Positions 36,050-43,712 of a DNA stretch of 64,000 nt are shown here, piece after piece. The notes beneath the pieces were generated by a model that saw only the letters and a program-made list of their open reading frames with translations, was not told the DNA's origin and did no database searches. A program made the position numbers and the translations under genes. Position 1 is the first letter of the stretch. Each line of letters begins with the position of its first letter. Source of the stretch: Bacteroidales bacterium (GTDB lineage Bacteria; Bacteroidota; Bacteroidia; Bacteroidales; UBA932). The stretch lies in the NCBI GenBank assembly GCA_017938925.1, contig JAGBAO010000014.1, positions 1 through 64,000 of the forward strand. The letters are read 5' to 3'.

Positions 36050-37135
36050 CTACCTGTATTTGCCTTCCTCTTCCAGCATGCCGAGATACGAAGAATAGCG
36101 GTCATATGTGATGTCGCCGTTCTCCACAGCCTCCTTGACGGCACATCCCGGCTCATGAGTATGGGTGCAAGGGGTGAAGCGGCAGTCCTGTGCAGCCTTC
36201 AGCATCTCAGGGAAATAAAGAGCTATCTCCTCCTTCTTCAGGTCCACCAGGCCGAAGCCTCTCAGACCAGGGGTGTCCACGATGAAGCCGCCTGTAGCCA
36301 GGGAATACATCTCATAGAAGGTCGTGGTGTGGCGTCCCTGTTCGTGTGCATCCGAAATCTCGCCCACACGCGGTTCCAGAGCCGGATCAAGAGCCTTTAT
36401 CAGCGACGACTTGCCCACTCCGGAGACTCCGGAAAAGAGCGAGACGACCGGTTTCGAAGGATCATATTCCGGGTTCGGCGTCCCGTCAGGCAGAATCCTT
36501 CCGGCCACCATATCCCTGAGCATATCCACACCCTGGCCTGTGTGAGCCGAAAGTTCGATGACAGGATATCCGGCACCCTCATATATCTCATGGAAGGCCA
36601 CCCTCATGTCCTCGTGCTCGGGGCCATACAGGTCGCACTTGTTCAGGACTATCACAGGCGGCACGTTATAGACCTCGCAGGTCACCAGAAGCCTGTCCAG
36701 GAACGGAAGCTTGACCTGTGGAAAGTCCAGGGTCACCACCAGGAAGGCCCTGTCCAGATTGGAGGCGATGATATGGGACTGACGCGAAAGGTTTGTGGAT
36801 TTGCGGATTATATAATTGGCGCGGGGGGTAACCGACGTGATTGCCGCAGGGTTTTCCAGGTTCAGATAGTCCAGCGGGTAGCTTCTTCCGTCTGTATCTT
36901 GAATGGTCTGACCGGCGGAACTATCATACGGCTCTTTGCACATCAGAGCGTCCTCCGGAATGTCCGCCTCGAAGGTCACCCTGTCGCCGACAGCCACAGG
37001 ATTTGTCGCAGTGCTTCCCTTCAGGCGGATCTTTCCTCTGAGCACCGCCGGGAAAAGATTCCACTGGGGCAATTGAGCCAGCATGTAGTGGCTTCCCGTA
37101 TGTTTGACTACCGTCGCTTCTCCTTTAACTGTCAT
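36050..37135 (-). CDS. rsgA: Ribosome small-subunit-dependent GTPase RsgA
   Basis: 361 aa. An OB-fold N-terminal domain (about 1-105) is followed by the circularly permuted GTPase with G4 NKCD (165-168) before G1 GVSGVGKSS (236-244) and G3 DTPG (287-290). A C-terminal zinc site has C318, C323, a nearby His and C331. The permuted motif order is diagnostic. RsgA assists late maturation of the 30S subunit. The 37155-37235 palindromes lie in its leader, downstream of the promoter predicted at 37306-37313. Confidence 0.96.
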   Translation of the reverse strand: MTVKGEATVVKHTGSHYMLAQLPQWNLFPAVLRGKIRLKGSTATNPVAVGDRVTFEADIPEDALMCKEPYDSSAGQTIQDTDGRSYPLDYLNLENPAAITSVTPRANYIIRKSTNLSRQSHIIASNLDRAFLVVTLDFPQVKLPFLDRLLVTCEVYNVPPVIVLNKCDLYGPEHEDMRVAFHEIYEGAGYPVIELSAHTGQGVDMLRDMVAGRILPDGTPNPEYDPSKPVVSLFSGVSGVGKSSLIKALDPALEPRVGEISDAHEQGRHTTTFYEMYSLATGGFIVDTPGLRGFGLVDLKKEEIALYFPEMLKAAQDCRFTPCTHTHEPGCAVKEAVENGDITYDRYSSYLGMLEEEGKYR

Positions 37136-37154
37136 ATATTCCTTTTTTTACCTT

Positions 37155-37235
37155 CGTCCGGGATTTACCCCGTTTCTCCGGATAACACCGTCTTTTTGGT
37201 GCCTTCGTCCTGGATTTACCCCGATTTTCCGGACA
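37155..37235. repeat. 51-bp-period palindrome array, 2 units
   Basis: Units at 37155 and 37206 (51 apart), reading CGTCCGGGATTTACCCC...CTCCGGAT and a diverged second copy. It is the same family as 30535 and 56518. It would be transcribed in the rsgA leader. Confidence 0.75.
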
Positions 37236-37305
37236 GCGTCTGCTTTTAAAGGGTGGTAATCCGGGGGTACCTTAGTTTTTCCGAACGAGAGGAAATGATG
37301 GACTG

Positions 37306-37334
37306 CAAAGATAATGAAATATTCATTACCTTTG
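37306..37334. promoter_or_regulatory. Back-to-back promoters for rsgA (-) and polyprenyl synthase (+)
   Basis: CAAAGATA at 37306-37313 is a minus-strand TATCTTTG; TACCTTTG at 37327-37334 is the plus-strand box. Both match TAnnTTTG exactly and are 13 bases apart. The plus start codon follows 28 bases later; the minus transcript would have a 170-base leader containing the palindromes. Confidence 0.5.
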
Positions 37335-37362
37335 TAGGATTGAGCATAAGCATATATACGAC

Positions 37363-38349
37363 ATGATACAGGAAAAACACATCGAAGAGGCTCTTAAGGA
37401 GCTGTTTGCGAACCTCAGGTTCACTGCCGAACCCGCAGGATTGTATGACCCGCTCAGATATATGATGGAGATCGGAGGCAAAAGGATCAGACCCCGCCTC
37501 TGTCTGACGGCATATTCCCTTTTCAAGGACAGTTTCTCTGAGGAGATCCTCTCCCCTGCCGCTGCGCTTGAGGTGTTCCACAGCTTCACCCTCATCCACG
37601 ACGACATCATGGACAAGGCTGACGTCCGCCGTGGAGTGCCGACTGTGTACCGCAAATGGGACGAGAACACTGCCATCCTTTCGGGAGACGTGATGTCCAT
37701 CGAGAGCTACAAGCTCATCTCCAAGGCTCCGGCTAATGTGCTCCCAGAGGTGCTGGAGCTGTTTTCTGAGACAGCCGCAGAGGTGTGCGAGGGACAGCAG
37801 TATGACATGGATTTCGAGAACATGCAGCAGGTGCCGATGGCGGACTATATGAAGATGATAGGTCTGAAGACCGCAGTGCTCATCGCCTGTGCTGCCAAGA
37901 TGGGTGCAATCATCGGAGGCGCTTCGGCCCGGCAGTGCGACCTTCTGTATAAGTTCGGATACGATGTGGGACTTGCATTCCAGATGGCTGACGACTGGCT
38001 GGACACATTCGGAGATCCGGCCGTGTTCGGGAAGGCTATCGGAGGTGACATCCTCAACAACAAGAAGACCTGGCTGATGATCCGCGCCCTTGAGAAGGCC
38101 TCGCAGAAGGAGTATGAGGCCCTGCAGCTGGCCATGGCCCTGCCTGTCGACACTGACAAGCAGAAGGCTGTGAAGATAGCTGCCGTCAAGAGCATATATG
38201 ACAGTCTCAATGTGGGAGAGGACGCTAAGAAGGAAATAGTGCGTCTGCATGAGCAGGCCATGGGATATGTGGCTGAGCTTGGACTGACGCCCGACTGCAC
38301 GGCGCTGCTGAAGAATTATGCCGCCGCACTGATCGGACGAAAGAAATAG
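37363..38349 (+). CDS. Polyprenyl (isoprenyl) diphosphate synthase
   Basis: 328 aa, cytoplasmic. The two aspartate-rich motifs of trans-isoprenyl diphosphate synthases are present: DDIMD (80-84, followed by KADVRRG) and DDWLD (210-214). 'GGKRIRPRL' near residue 38 binds the diphosphate. It condenses isopentenyl diphosphate with allylic primers, giving chains for quinones or the undecaprenyl route. Chain length depends on residues before the first motif and is not assigned. It is the first gene of an apparent operon with the U32 gene (13-base gap). Confidence 0.92.
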   Translation: MIQEKHIEEALKELFANLRFTAEPAGLYDPLRYMMEIGGKRIRPRLCLTAYSLFKDSFSEEILSPAAALEVFHSFTLIHDDIMDKADVRRGVPTVYRKWDENTAILSGDVMSIESYKLISKAPANVLPEVLELFSETAAEVCEGQQYDMDFENMQQVPMADYMKMIGLKTAVLIACAAKMGAIIGGASARQCDLLYKFGYDVGLAFQMADDWLDTFGDPAVFGKAIGGDILNNKKTWLMIRALEKASQKEYEALQLAMALPVDTDKQKAVKIAAVKSIYDSLNVGEDAKKEIVRLHEQAMGYVAELGLTPDCTALLKNYAAALIGRKK

Positions 38350-38362
38350 AGGAACAACGAAA

Positions 38363-39736
38363 ATGAAACAGAAAGATATTTTGAGCAAAGGGAAGGATTT
38401 GGCCAGATCCTTGGAGATAATGGCGCCGGCGGGCAATTTCGAGTGTCTGCAGGCGGCGATACAGGGCGGAGCGGACTCCGTATATTTCGGAGTCGAGAAG
38501 CTGAACATGCGTTCGCACTCGGCCAACAACTTCAAGATGACGGACCTCGCTGAGATCGTGCGCATATGCTCGGAGCATGGGGTCAAGACATATCTCACAC
38601 TGAACATTGTCCTGTACAACGAGGATATCGAGGACATGAAACGCACCCTTGAGGCGGCAAAGGCTGCCGGGGTGACTGCCGTGATCGCTTCCGACATGGC
38701 TGCCATCATGTATGCCCGTCAGATAGGCGTGGAGGTGCATATATCCACACAACTCAGCATATCCAACGCCGAGGCCCTGCGATTCTATGCCCAGTTCGCC
38801 GACGTGATCGTGCTGGCACGAGAGCTGAACCTCGGTCAGGTCAAGGAGATCAAGGCAATCATCGACCGCGACCAGATCTGCGGACCATCAGGACGTCTGG
38901 TGGAGATCGAGATGTTCGCCCACGGAGCACTCTGCATGGCCATTTCAGGGAAGTGCTATCTCAGTCTCCACGAATACGGGGCTTCCGCGAACCGCGGTTC
39001 ATGCTACCAGATCTGCCGCCGTGCATACGACGTGCGCGACAGGGAGACGGGAGGGGAACTGACCGTGGACAACAAATACATAATGTCACCTAAGGACCTC
39101 TGCACCATAGAGTTCATGGACAAGATCATCGATGCGGGAGTGACAGTCTTCAAAATCGAGGGACGCGCCCGCTCGGCTGAATATGTGAAGAGGGTGGCAT
39201 CATGCTACCGCCGTGCTGCGGATGCCGTGTGCGAAGGGACATATACCCCAGAGCTGGGAGCCGCGCTGAAGAAGGAGCTGAGCGACGTATTCAACAGAGG
39301 ATTCTGGGACGGATACTATCAGGGAGCGCGCCTGGGCGAATGGAGCGAGGTGTACGGAAGCTCTGCCGCACGCAAGAAGGCATACTGCGGCAAGGTGACC
39401 AACTGGTTCGGCAAGCTCGGAGTTGCGGAAATCCTTGTGGAATCATATTCCTTGAAGGTCGGAGACAAGATCCTGATCATAGGCCCGACTTCCGGCTGTG
39501 TGGAATACACTGTCCCTGAGATCCGCGTGGACCTCAAACCTGTGCAGGAGGCATCCAAAGGAGTGTTCTGCTCGATTCCGATCGACTGGAGCAAGGTGGT
39601 GCCGGGTGCACGTGAGGAAGCTCTCGGACTGTGCGGGGACGGCTGCAGCGAAACCGCCTGCAAGGCCATTGAGGTGACCCGCCTGCGCCGCTCGGACAAG
39701 GTCTATATCTGGGCTGAGGAACAGTCCGACATCTAA
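38363..39736 (+). CDS. trhP: Peptidase U32-family protein (YegQ/TrhP-like, tRNA hydroxylation)
   Basis: 457 aa. The N-terminal TIM-barrel-like region opens 'LEIMAPAGNFECLQAAIQGG'. The U32 signature 'EIEMFAHGALCMAISGKCYLS' lies near residues 180-200, followed by a cysteine set (C193, C198 and the 'GSCYQICRRAY' pair) and the C-terminal beta domain. YegQ/TrhP proteins are needed for 5-hydroxyuridine at position 34 of some tRNAs, using prephenate-derived chemistry. The older peptidase label is probably not the real function. The length fits TrhP rather than the two-subunit ubiquinone or 23S rRNA relatives, but RlhA-like activity cannot be excluded. Confidence 0.82.
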   Translation: MKQKDILSKGKDLARSLEIMAPAGNFECLQAAIQGGADSVYFGVEKLNMRSHSANNFKMTDLAEIVRICSEHGVKTYLTLNIVLYNEDIEDMKRTLEAAKAAGVTAVIASDMAAIMYARQIGVEVHISTQLSISNAEALRFYAQFADVIVLARELNLGQVKEIKAIIDRDQICGPSGRLVEIEMFAHGALCMAISGKCYLSLHEYGASANRGSCYQICRRAYDVRDRETGGELTVDNKYIMSPKDLCTIEFMDKIIDAGVTVFKIEGRARSAEYVKRVASCYRRAADAVCEGTYTPELGAALKKELSDVFNRGFWDGYYQGARLGEWSEVYGSSAARKKAYCGKVTNWFGKLGVAEILVESYSLKVGDKILIIGPTSGCVEYTVPEIRVDLKPVQEASKGVFCSIPIDWSKVVPGAREEALGLCGDGCSETACKAIEVTRLRRSDKVYIWAEEQSDI

Positions 39737-39771
39737 CCTGATTTTCACAAGGTGTTTTTTTAAAAAAAGTT

Positions 39772-40533
39772 GTGATGAAAGGAATCGGAATATTTATGAC
39801 GGTGCTGATGGCCTTTGTGGCATGTGAGTCCGGCCTGTTCGGAGAAAAGGGCAACGGAGTTTCTGTGACCAGGGAGATTGAGGTCGGGGAATTCAGCAGG
39901 ATCGACGTGCCTGATTTTGTGGATGTCCGTTACACTCAGACCACGGACGGTCAGAGCGTCACCCTGACATGCGACGGCAATCTGATCGAGCGTTTTGCAA
40001 TCACGGTTAAAAGCGGTACACTCGTGGTGGCGACCAAGCCGTCACTCTCTCTGATAACCAAGACCGACACATACGTCACAGTCTGCTCCCCGGTCCTCAC
40101 CGGTGTTGACCTGTCAGGCTCGGGAGACCTATATATAAACGGTCCTTTATCTGTCGAAGGTGACTTCAGCGCAGACCTGTCCGGATCGGGAGATCTGAAG
40201 GTTGACGGACACATCACGGCAGAAAGCATCAGTATTCAGTTGAGCGGAAGCGGCGATGCATCAGTAGCCGGCATGACCGCGACAGATGCCGAATTTGAGA
40301 CCAGCGGAAGCGGAGACATCAACGCCAGACAGGTGACAGCGGAAAAGGTACACGTTTCAAGTTCAGGCAGCGGTGACTGCACCCTCGGCCTGAAGGATTC
40401 CGGAAGTCTGGACATCCAGTTATCCGGAAGCGGCGACGTGACTCTCAGCGGAACAGCCCGCGCCATAATGAGCATATCTCAGACCGGAAGCGGGGACTTT
40501 GACATGCGGGGCCTTTCACTTTCCGGAATATAA
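39772..40533 (+). CDS. DUF2807 (head-GIN) beta-helix lipoprotein
   Basis: 253 aa. Lipoprotein signal 'VLMAFVAC' (Cys18). The mature part starts 'REIEVGEFSRIDVPDFVDVRYTQ', typical of DUF2807, and then repeats the turn motif SGSGD about every 18-20 residues (at least seven times), as in a right-handed beta-helix. The family is common in Bacteroidota envelopes and its function is unknown. It lies 35 bases after the U32 gene and is followed by a strong terminator, so it closes that operon. Confidence 0.85.
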   Translation: MMKGIGIFMTVLMAFVACESGLFGEKGNGVSVTREIEVGEFSRIDVPDFVDVRYTQTTDGQSVTLTCDGNLIERFAITVKSGTLVVATKPSLSLITKTDTYVTVCSPVLTGVDLSGSGDLYINGPLSVEGDFSADLSGSGDLKVDGHITAESISIQLSGSGDASVAGMTATDAEFETSGSGDINARQVTAEKVHVSSSGSGDCTLGLKDSGSLDIQLSGSGDVTLSGTARAIMSISQTGSGDFDMRGLSLSGI

Positions 40534-40554
40534 GATTCCGCTCCAAAGCATTTC

Positions 40555-40581
40555 AGCCACTCCTTTTCGGGGTGGCTTTTT
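40555..40581 (+). terminator. Rho-independent terminator after the DUF2807 gene
   Basis: AGCCACTCC (40555-40563), loop TTTTC, GGGGTGGCT (40569-40577), then a T-run. Nine base pairs including one G-T. Confidence 0.85.
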
Positions 40582-40750
40582 GTATGCGGGATGTTACTGT
40601 GGTAAAAACATTACGTTTTATCGTACATTCTTGGTACGGATTCGACCGTCTATGGGCCTGTGAGCTTGATTTTTCAAAATAGCCGAATACTTTTTCGGTA
40701 AACTGATAATCCTTCGGAACTTTGCTGTCCGAACAAATACTTAATGTGAT

Positions 40751-41650
40751 ATGGAAACAGCAGAGAACAGCGAGATGGAGCAGAAGTATGTGGACATACT
40801 CAGCTTGGGTGGATTCAATGCCATCTTCGGAGACGAGAAAAACAAGGCGGAGGTGATGACAATCATCAATGAACTTCTGCCGGAGCACAGGAAGGTGGTG
40901 GAAATCGATTTCATGCCCACCGAACAATTCGGACCGGTTATCGGATACAGCAAAGACTTTCGTTATGATTTCAGATGCCGTGATTCCTCGGGGGTGGTAT
41001 TTATCGTCGAGCTGCAGAAGTACTATGAGACGGCATGGTTCAAGAGATGCGTCAGTTATGCAAGCAGAGCATACGACAGACAGAACAAAAGCGGAGAGGA
41101 TTATGACGTTCCTCCTGTATATCTGATCGGATTGATGGGAGTGCCGATCATGCATCCGGACAAGGAATATTGGAAGGACAAGTATATTTCTGAATATACT
41201 TTCAGGGAAAAAGATTGTCATGACTTGCTTGAAGAGACAATTGTGATTATATTTGCCGAGCTGACGAAGTTTGACAAGAGCGAGGAAGAGTGCCTGACCC
41301 GGCAGGACAGGATGCTGTATCTGCTGAAGAACTCCGGCAAGTTGAGAGTCCCTCCGGCATGGTCGGAACAGGAAAACTACACAGAACTCCTCAACGCTTG
41401 TCATATAGATGATTTCAGCGAGGAGAAACGCAATAAATACGACAGTGACATGTACGACGAGAAACGACGCAAAGGCGAAATGAAGGCCGCCATTGAAATG
41501 GGCATGGCAGAAGGTCTGGCTACGGGACGTGAGGAAGGAAGAGAGGAAGAAAAGCGGAATAATGCCTTAAAGTTCAAACAACTGGGAGTAGCAATCGAGA
41601 CTATTTCTCAGGCGACGGGGTTGTCTGTGGAGGAGATTGAAGCTTTATAA
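40751..41650 (+). CDS. Rpn-family PD-(D/E)XK nuclease (transposase-like, PDDEXK_2)
   Basis: 299 aa, cytoplasmic. The nuclease core shows D73 in RYDFRCRDSSG and E87-x-Q89-K90 in FIVELQKYY, the D...ExQK form typical of Rpn proteins. The last ~60 residues are charged and coiled-coil-like (EKRNKYDSDMYDEKRRKGEM, GREEGREEEKRN) and end with the small 'ISQATGLSVEEIEAL' module. Rpn proteins promote RecA-independent recombination and some act in phage defence; their mobility is debated. The gene looks intact and has its own terminator. Downstream lie two CGGGTG hairpins and a TTTTCTAAA element, the same companions as the remnant at 551-643. Confidence 0.85.
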   Translation: METAENSEMEQKYVDILSLGGFNAIFGDEKNKAEVMTIINELLPEHRKVVEIDFMPTEQFGPVIGYSKDFRYDFRCRDSSGVVFIVELQKYYETAWFKRCVSYASRAYDRQNKSGEDYDVPPVYLIGLMGVPIMHPDKEYWKDKYISEYTFREKDCHDLLEETIVIIFAELTKFDKSEEECLTRQDRMLYLLKNSGKLRVPPAWSEQENYTELLNACHIDDFSEEKRNKYDSDMYDEKRRKGEMKAAIEMGMAEGLATGREEGREEEKRNNALKFKQLGVAIETISQATGLSVEEIEAL

Positions 41651-41675
41651 TAGTTTACCCTGACTCATATCGAAG

Positions 41676-41709
41676 GCGGAAAGCGGTTGATGACTGTTTT
41701 CCGCTTTTT
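41676..41709 (+). terminator. Rho-independent terminator of the Rpn gene
   Basis: GCGGAAA (41676-41682) pairs with TTTCCGC (41698-41704), followed by TTTTT. Confidence 0.75.
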
Positions 41710-41713
41710 GTTT

Positions 41714-41754
41714 GCGGGTGATGCATAAGAATGCAGAGTTCGTGTAGCACCCGC
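41714..41754. repeat. CGGGTG hairpin downstream of the Rpn gene, copy 1
   Basis: Arms GCGGGTGATGCA and TGTAGCACCCGC flank a loop containing AATGCAGAGTTCG. It shares the core with 310-348 and 378-428 and is nearly the same as the copy at 41788. Confidence 0.7.
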
Positions 41755-41787
41755 ATGACTTTTCGGGATTTGAGCACCATTTTGAGG

Positions 41788-41827
41788 GCGGGTGATACAT
41801 AAGAACGCAGAGTTCGTGTAGCACCCG
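41788..41827. repeat. CGGGTG hairpin downstream of the Rpn gene, copy 2
   Basis: GCGGGTGATACATAAGAAC faces GTTCGTGTAGCACCC. The copies start 74 bases apart (41714 and 41788) with unrelated sequence between them. Short frames through them are not genes. Confidence 0.7.
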
Positions 41828-41871
41828 GTGAAATAGACCTTTGCAACATTTCAACTGCCCTGACCCACTGA

Positions 41872-41922
41872 TTTTCTAAAACACTGATTTCAAAGGAGCT
41901 GAACGGGTTGTGCGAAGCACGA
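41872..41922. repeat. TTTTCTAAA element, copy 3
   Basis: Begins TTTTCTAAAACACTGATTT and ends with GTGCGAAGCAC, a small hairpin. It abuts the stop of recO and aligns with the copy at 733-785. It could form part of the recO 3' end. Confidence 0.55.
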
Positions 41923-41923
41923 C

Positions 41924-42571
41924 TCAGGAAAAGAGGTCGCGGAGGACCTTGAGGGAGTTGATGTTGACCGAGGATTCGGTGTGGAATTCTATGTAGCGGA
42001 GGATCTCCTCGGCAATTTCATTTCTTACCGTGCCGTTGAGGGGGATGAGCATGGACTCGGCGAAGGAGGTCTGCATGAAGCGTTCGACGGTGGGATAGTG
42101 ATCGCCGACAAACGGCTGGAGATCACGGGATTCCGGACTGAAACCAAGGGCTACGGTGAGTTCGAGGAGAAACCTCAGATGGAAGTTGCTGAAGTCGTGC
42201 TGCACGGCGTCCAGCAGGAGGATATTCCTTTCGCACCATTCATAGAGGCCCTGTTCTGCCGCGCCTTCCTTGATGACCCTGTAGAGGACTTCGCTCATGA
42301 ACATGGTCATGGAGTTCTTGAAGACGTTGCTTCGGATTCCGAGCAGAGGGTGACGTGCGGTGAGATTGCGGGCAGTGAATAAGGTGGATTTCGTGGACTC
42401 CTGCACATCGGCTTCCAGAATATTCAAGGGCAGAAAGAGCGACATCAGGCGTTTGCCTGCACCGCGCACAAGAAAACTTCGCCGCCCGTATTCCCTGCTG
42501 AGGGTGTGGACGACGATGGAATTCTCTCCAAACTTCGTGGTATGGAGAACTATCAGCTCCGTGTTTACCAT
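41924..42571 (-). CDS. recO: DNA repair protein RecO
   Basis: 215 aa from ATG 42571. An N-terminal OB fold (about 1-80: 'ELIVLHTTKFGENSIVVHTLSREYGRRSFLVRG' in outline) is followed by the helical domain 'LRFLLELTVALGFSP'. RecO loads RecA onto SSB-coated single strands with RecR/RecF. The length is slightly short of typical RecO (230-250 aa), and the central CxxC zinc motif of some members is absent, as in many Bacteroidales. It is a single-gene unit beside the repeat cluster. Confidence 0.9.
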   Translation of the reverse strand: MVNTELIVLHTTKFGENSIVVHTLSREYGRRSFLVRGAGKRLMSLFLPLNILEADVQESTKSTLFTARNLTARHPLLGIRSNVFKNSMTMFMSEVLYRVIKEGAAEQGLYEWCERNILLLDAVQHDFSNFHLRFLLELTVALGFSPESRDLQPFVGDHYPTVERFMQTSFAESMLIPLNGTVRNEIAEEILRYIEFHTESSVNINSLKVLRDLFS

Positions 42572-42686
42572 AATCAATACGCACCAATATTCACAAAATC
42601 CTATCTCTCAGATACTTATCCTGTCTCGAAAACACTTACGGAAGTGAAGACGGAGTGACCTGAAGTCAAAGGACTGGAGGGAAGGG

Positions 42687-43319
42687 TCATTTATTGGATT
42701 TCAGCCAGGCGGCCATGGCGCGGAGAGCCTTGCCCCTGTGGGATATCTCGTTCTTCTGTTCCTCGGTTATGTCTGCCAGGGTCTGGCCGGGATACTCGTC
42801 AGCGATGAAGATAGGGTCATATCCGAAACCGCCGTTTCCTGACTTCTCACGGGCGATCTCGCCTTCCAGGGTTCCTTCGAACATCTGGACCTTTCCGTCA
42901 ATGATCAGGGTCACCACGCTCTTGAAGCGTGCACGGCGTGAGACCGGTTTTGTCTTCAATCCATATTCTGCCGCCATACGGGCAGACGTTTCAAGGGCCT
43001 GAAGTTCATAGAGTACCTTGTCCATGTTCTTGTTGAAGTCCTTGTCTTCTCCGGCATAACGTGCGGTGTACACCCCTGGGGCACCTCCGAGAGCATCGAC
43101 TTCAAGTCCGGTGTCGTCTGCAAAACAGTTGCAGCCGCACTTTTCATATAGATACTGAGCCTTCTGCAATGAGTTGGCTCTCAATGTATTTCCTGTTTCA
43201 GGAATACCCTCGGTAATACCGAAATCTGCGGGGGTAACGAGCTCGAATCCCTCGCCCAGAATCTCTGATGCTTCACGCAGTTTGCCGCTATTGCCCGTTG
43301 CAAATACCAATTTCATCAT
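42687..43319 (-). CDS. rdgB: RdgB/HAM1-family XTP/dITP diphosphatase
   Basis: 210 aa. The opening 'KLVFATGNSGKLREASEIL' is the nucleotide-binding signature. It is followed by 'ETGNTLRANSLQKAQYL', 'FADDTGLEVDALGGAPGVYTARYAG' (in parts) and 'GFGYDPIFI...ISHRGKALR' at the end. It removes non-canonical purine nucleotides (ITP, XTP) before they enter DNA. Two adjacent ATGs (43319 and 43316) are equivalent starts. The promoter is predicted at 43354-43361. Confidence 0.95.
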   Translation of the reverse strand: MMKLVFATGNSGKLREASEILGEGFELVTPADFGITEGIPETGNTLRANSLQKAQYLYEKCGCNCFADDTGLEVDALGGAPGVYTARYAGEDKDFNKNMDKVLYELQALETSARMAAEYGLKTKPVSRRARFKSVVTLIIDGKVQMFEGTLEGEIAREKSGNGGFGYDPIFIADEYPGQTLADITEEQKNEISHRGKALRAMAAWLKSNK

Positions 43320-43353
43320 AAAACTGCTTTATTATTACTACTAAAAACCGGTG

Positions 43354-43380
43354 CAAAGGTATAAAAATTTCATAACTTTG
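43354..43380. promoter_or_regulatory. Back-to-back promoter boxes (rdgB and outward +)
   Basis: CAAAGGTA at 43354-43361 is a minus-strand TACCTTTG for rdgB (35 bases from the start). TAACTTTG at 43373-43380 points right, toward the S41 protease, across 330 bases of non-coding repeats. The boxes are 11 bases apart, the same geometry as at 57120-57146. Confidence 0.45.
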
Positions 43381-43563
43381 CGAATTGGTGTCAGTGGGGT
43401 CCGGTGCAAAAATCGGGCGATTGATGATTCGACTGGATCGATGGAAAATCTCCGGCCGAGCTGGGAACGACAGAGACGGACCAGGGATGATGTAGGGGGG
43501 GGAGATTGAATGGAGCCGGAGAAGAGGGTAAGGAGCCAGGATGACAGGGAAGGAGAGACATCG

Positions 43564-43676
43564 ACCGTCAGGCACTAAATCAGCTAAAACTCTGCCTGTC
43601 GGTATAAAAAACAAGGCAATTTGCCCGTTTTCGGGGATCGTCAGGCAGAGTTTCGGGCAAAAAACTGCCTGTCGGT
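43564..43676. repeat. Paired ACCGACAGGC-family hairpins, locus 1
   Basis: First hairpin 43564-43603: ACCGTCAGGCA and TGCCTGTCGGT. Second hairpin 43638-43676: TCGTCAGGCAG and CTGCCTGTCGGT. The gap 43381-43563 holds A/G-rich sequence without a gene. The paired layout recurs at 46109, 52391 and 59008. Confidence 0.8.
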
Positions 43677-43712
43677 GCCATATGATTAACTTATAAGATC
43701 ATTAAAAGGAAT

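Noticed and set aside
37246-38709. 487-codon minus-strand frame opposite the polyprenyl synthase and U32 genes
   Set aside because: Both plus-strand genes are clear family members with catalytic motifs. The antisense frame is a codon-bias shadow without recognisable domains.
41645-41854. Short minus-strand frames of 64-69 codons after the Rpn gene
   Set aside because: They translate the CGGGTG hairpins (for example VLHELCVLMYHP) and the terminator; the two hairpin copies explain the similarity.
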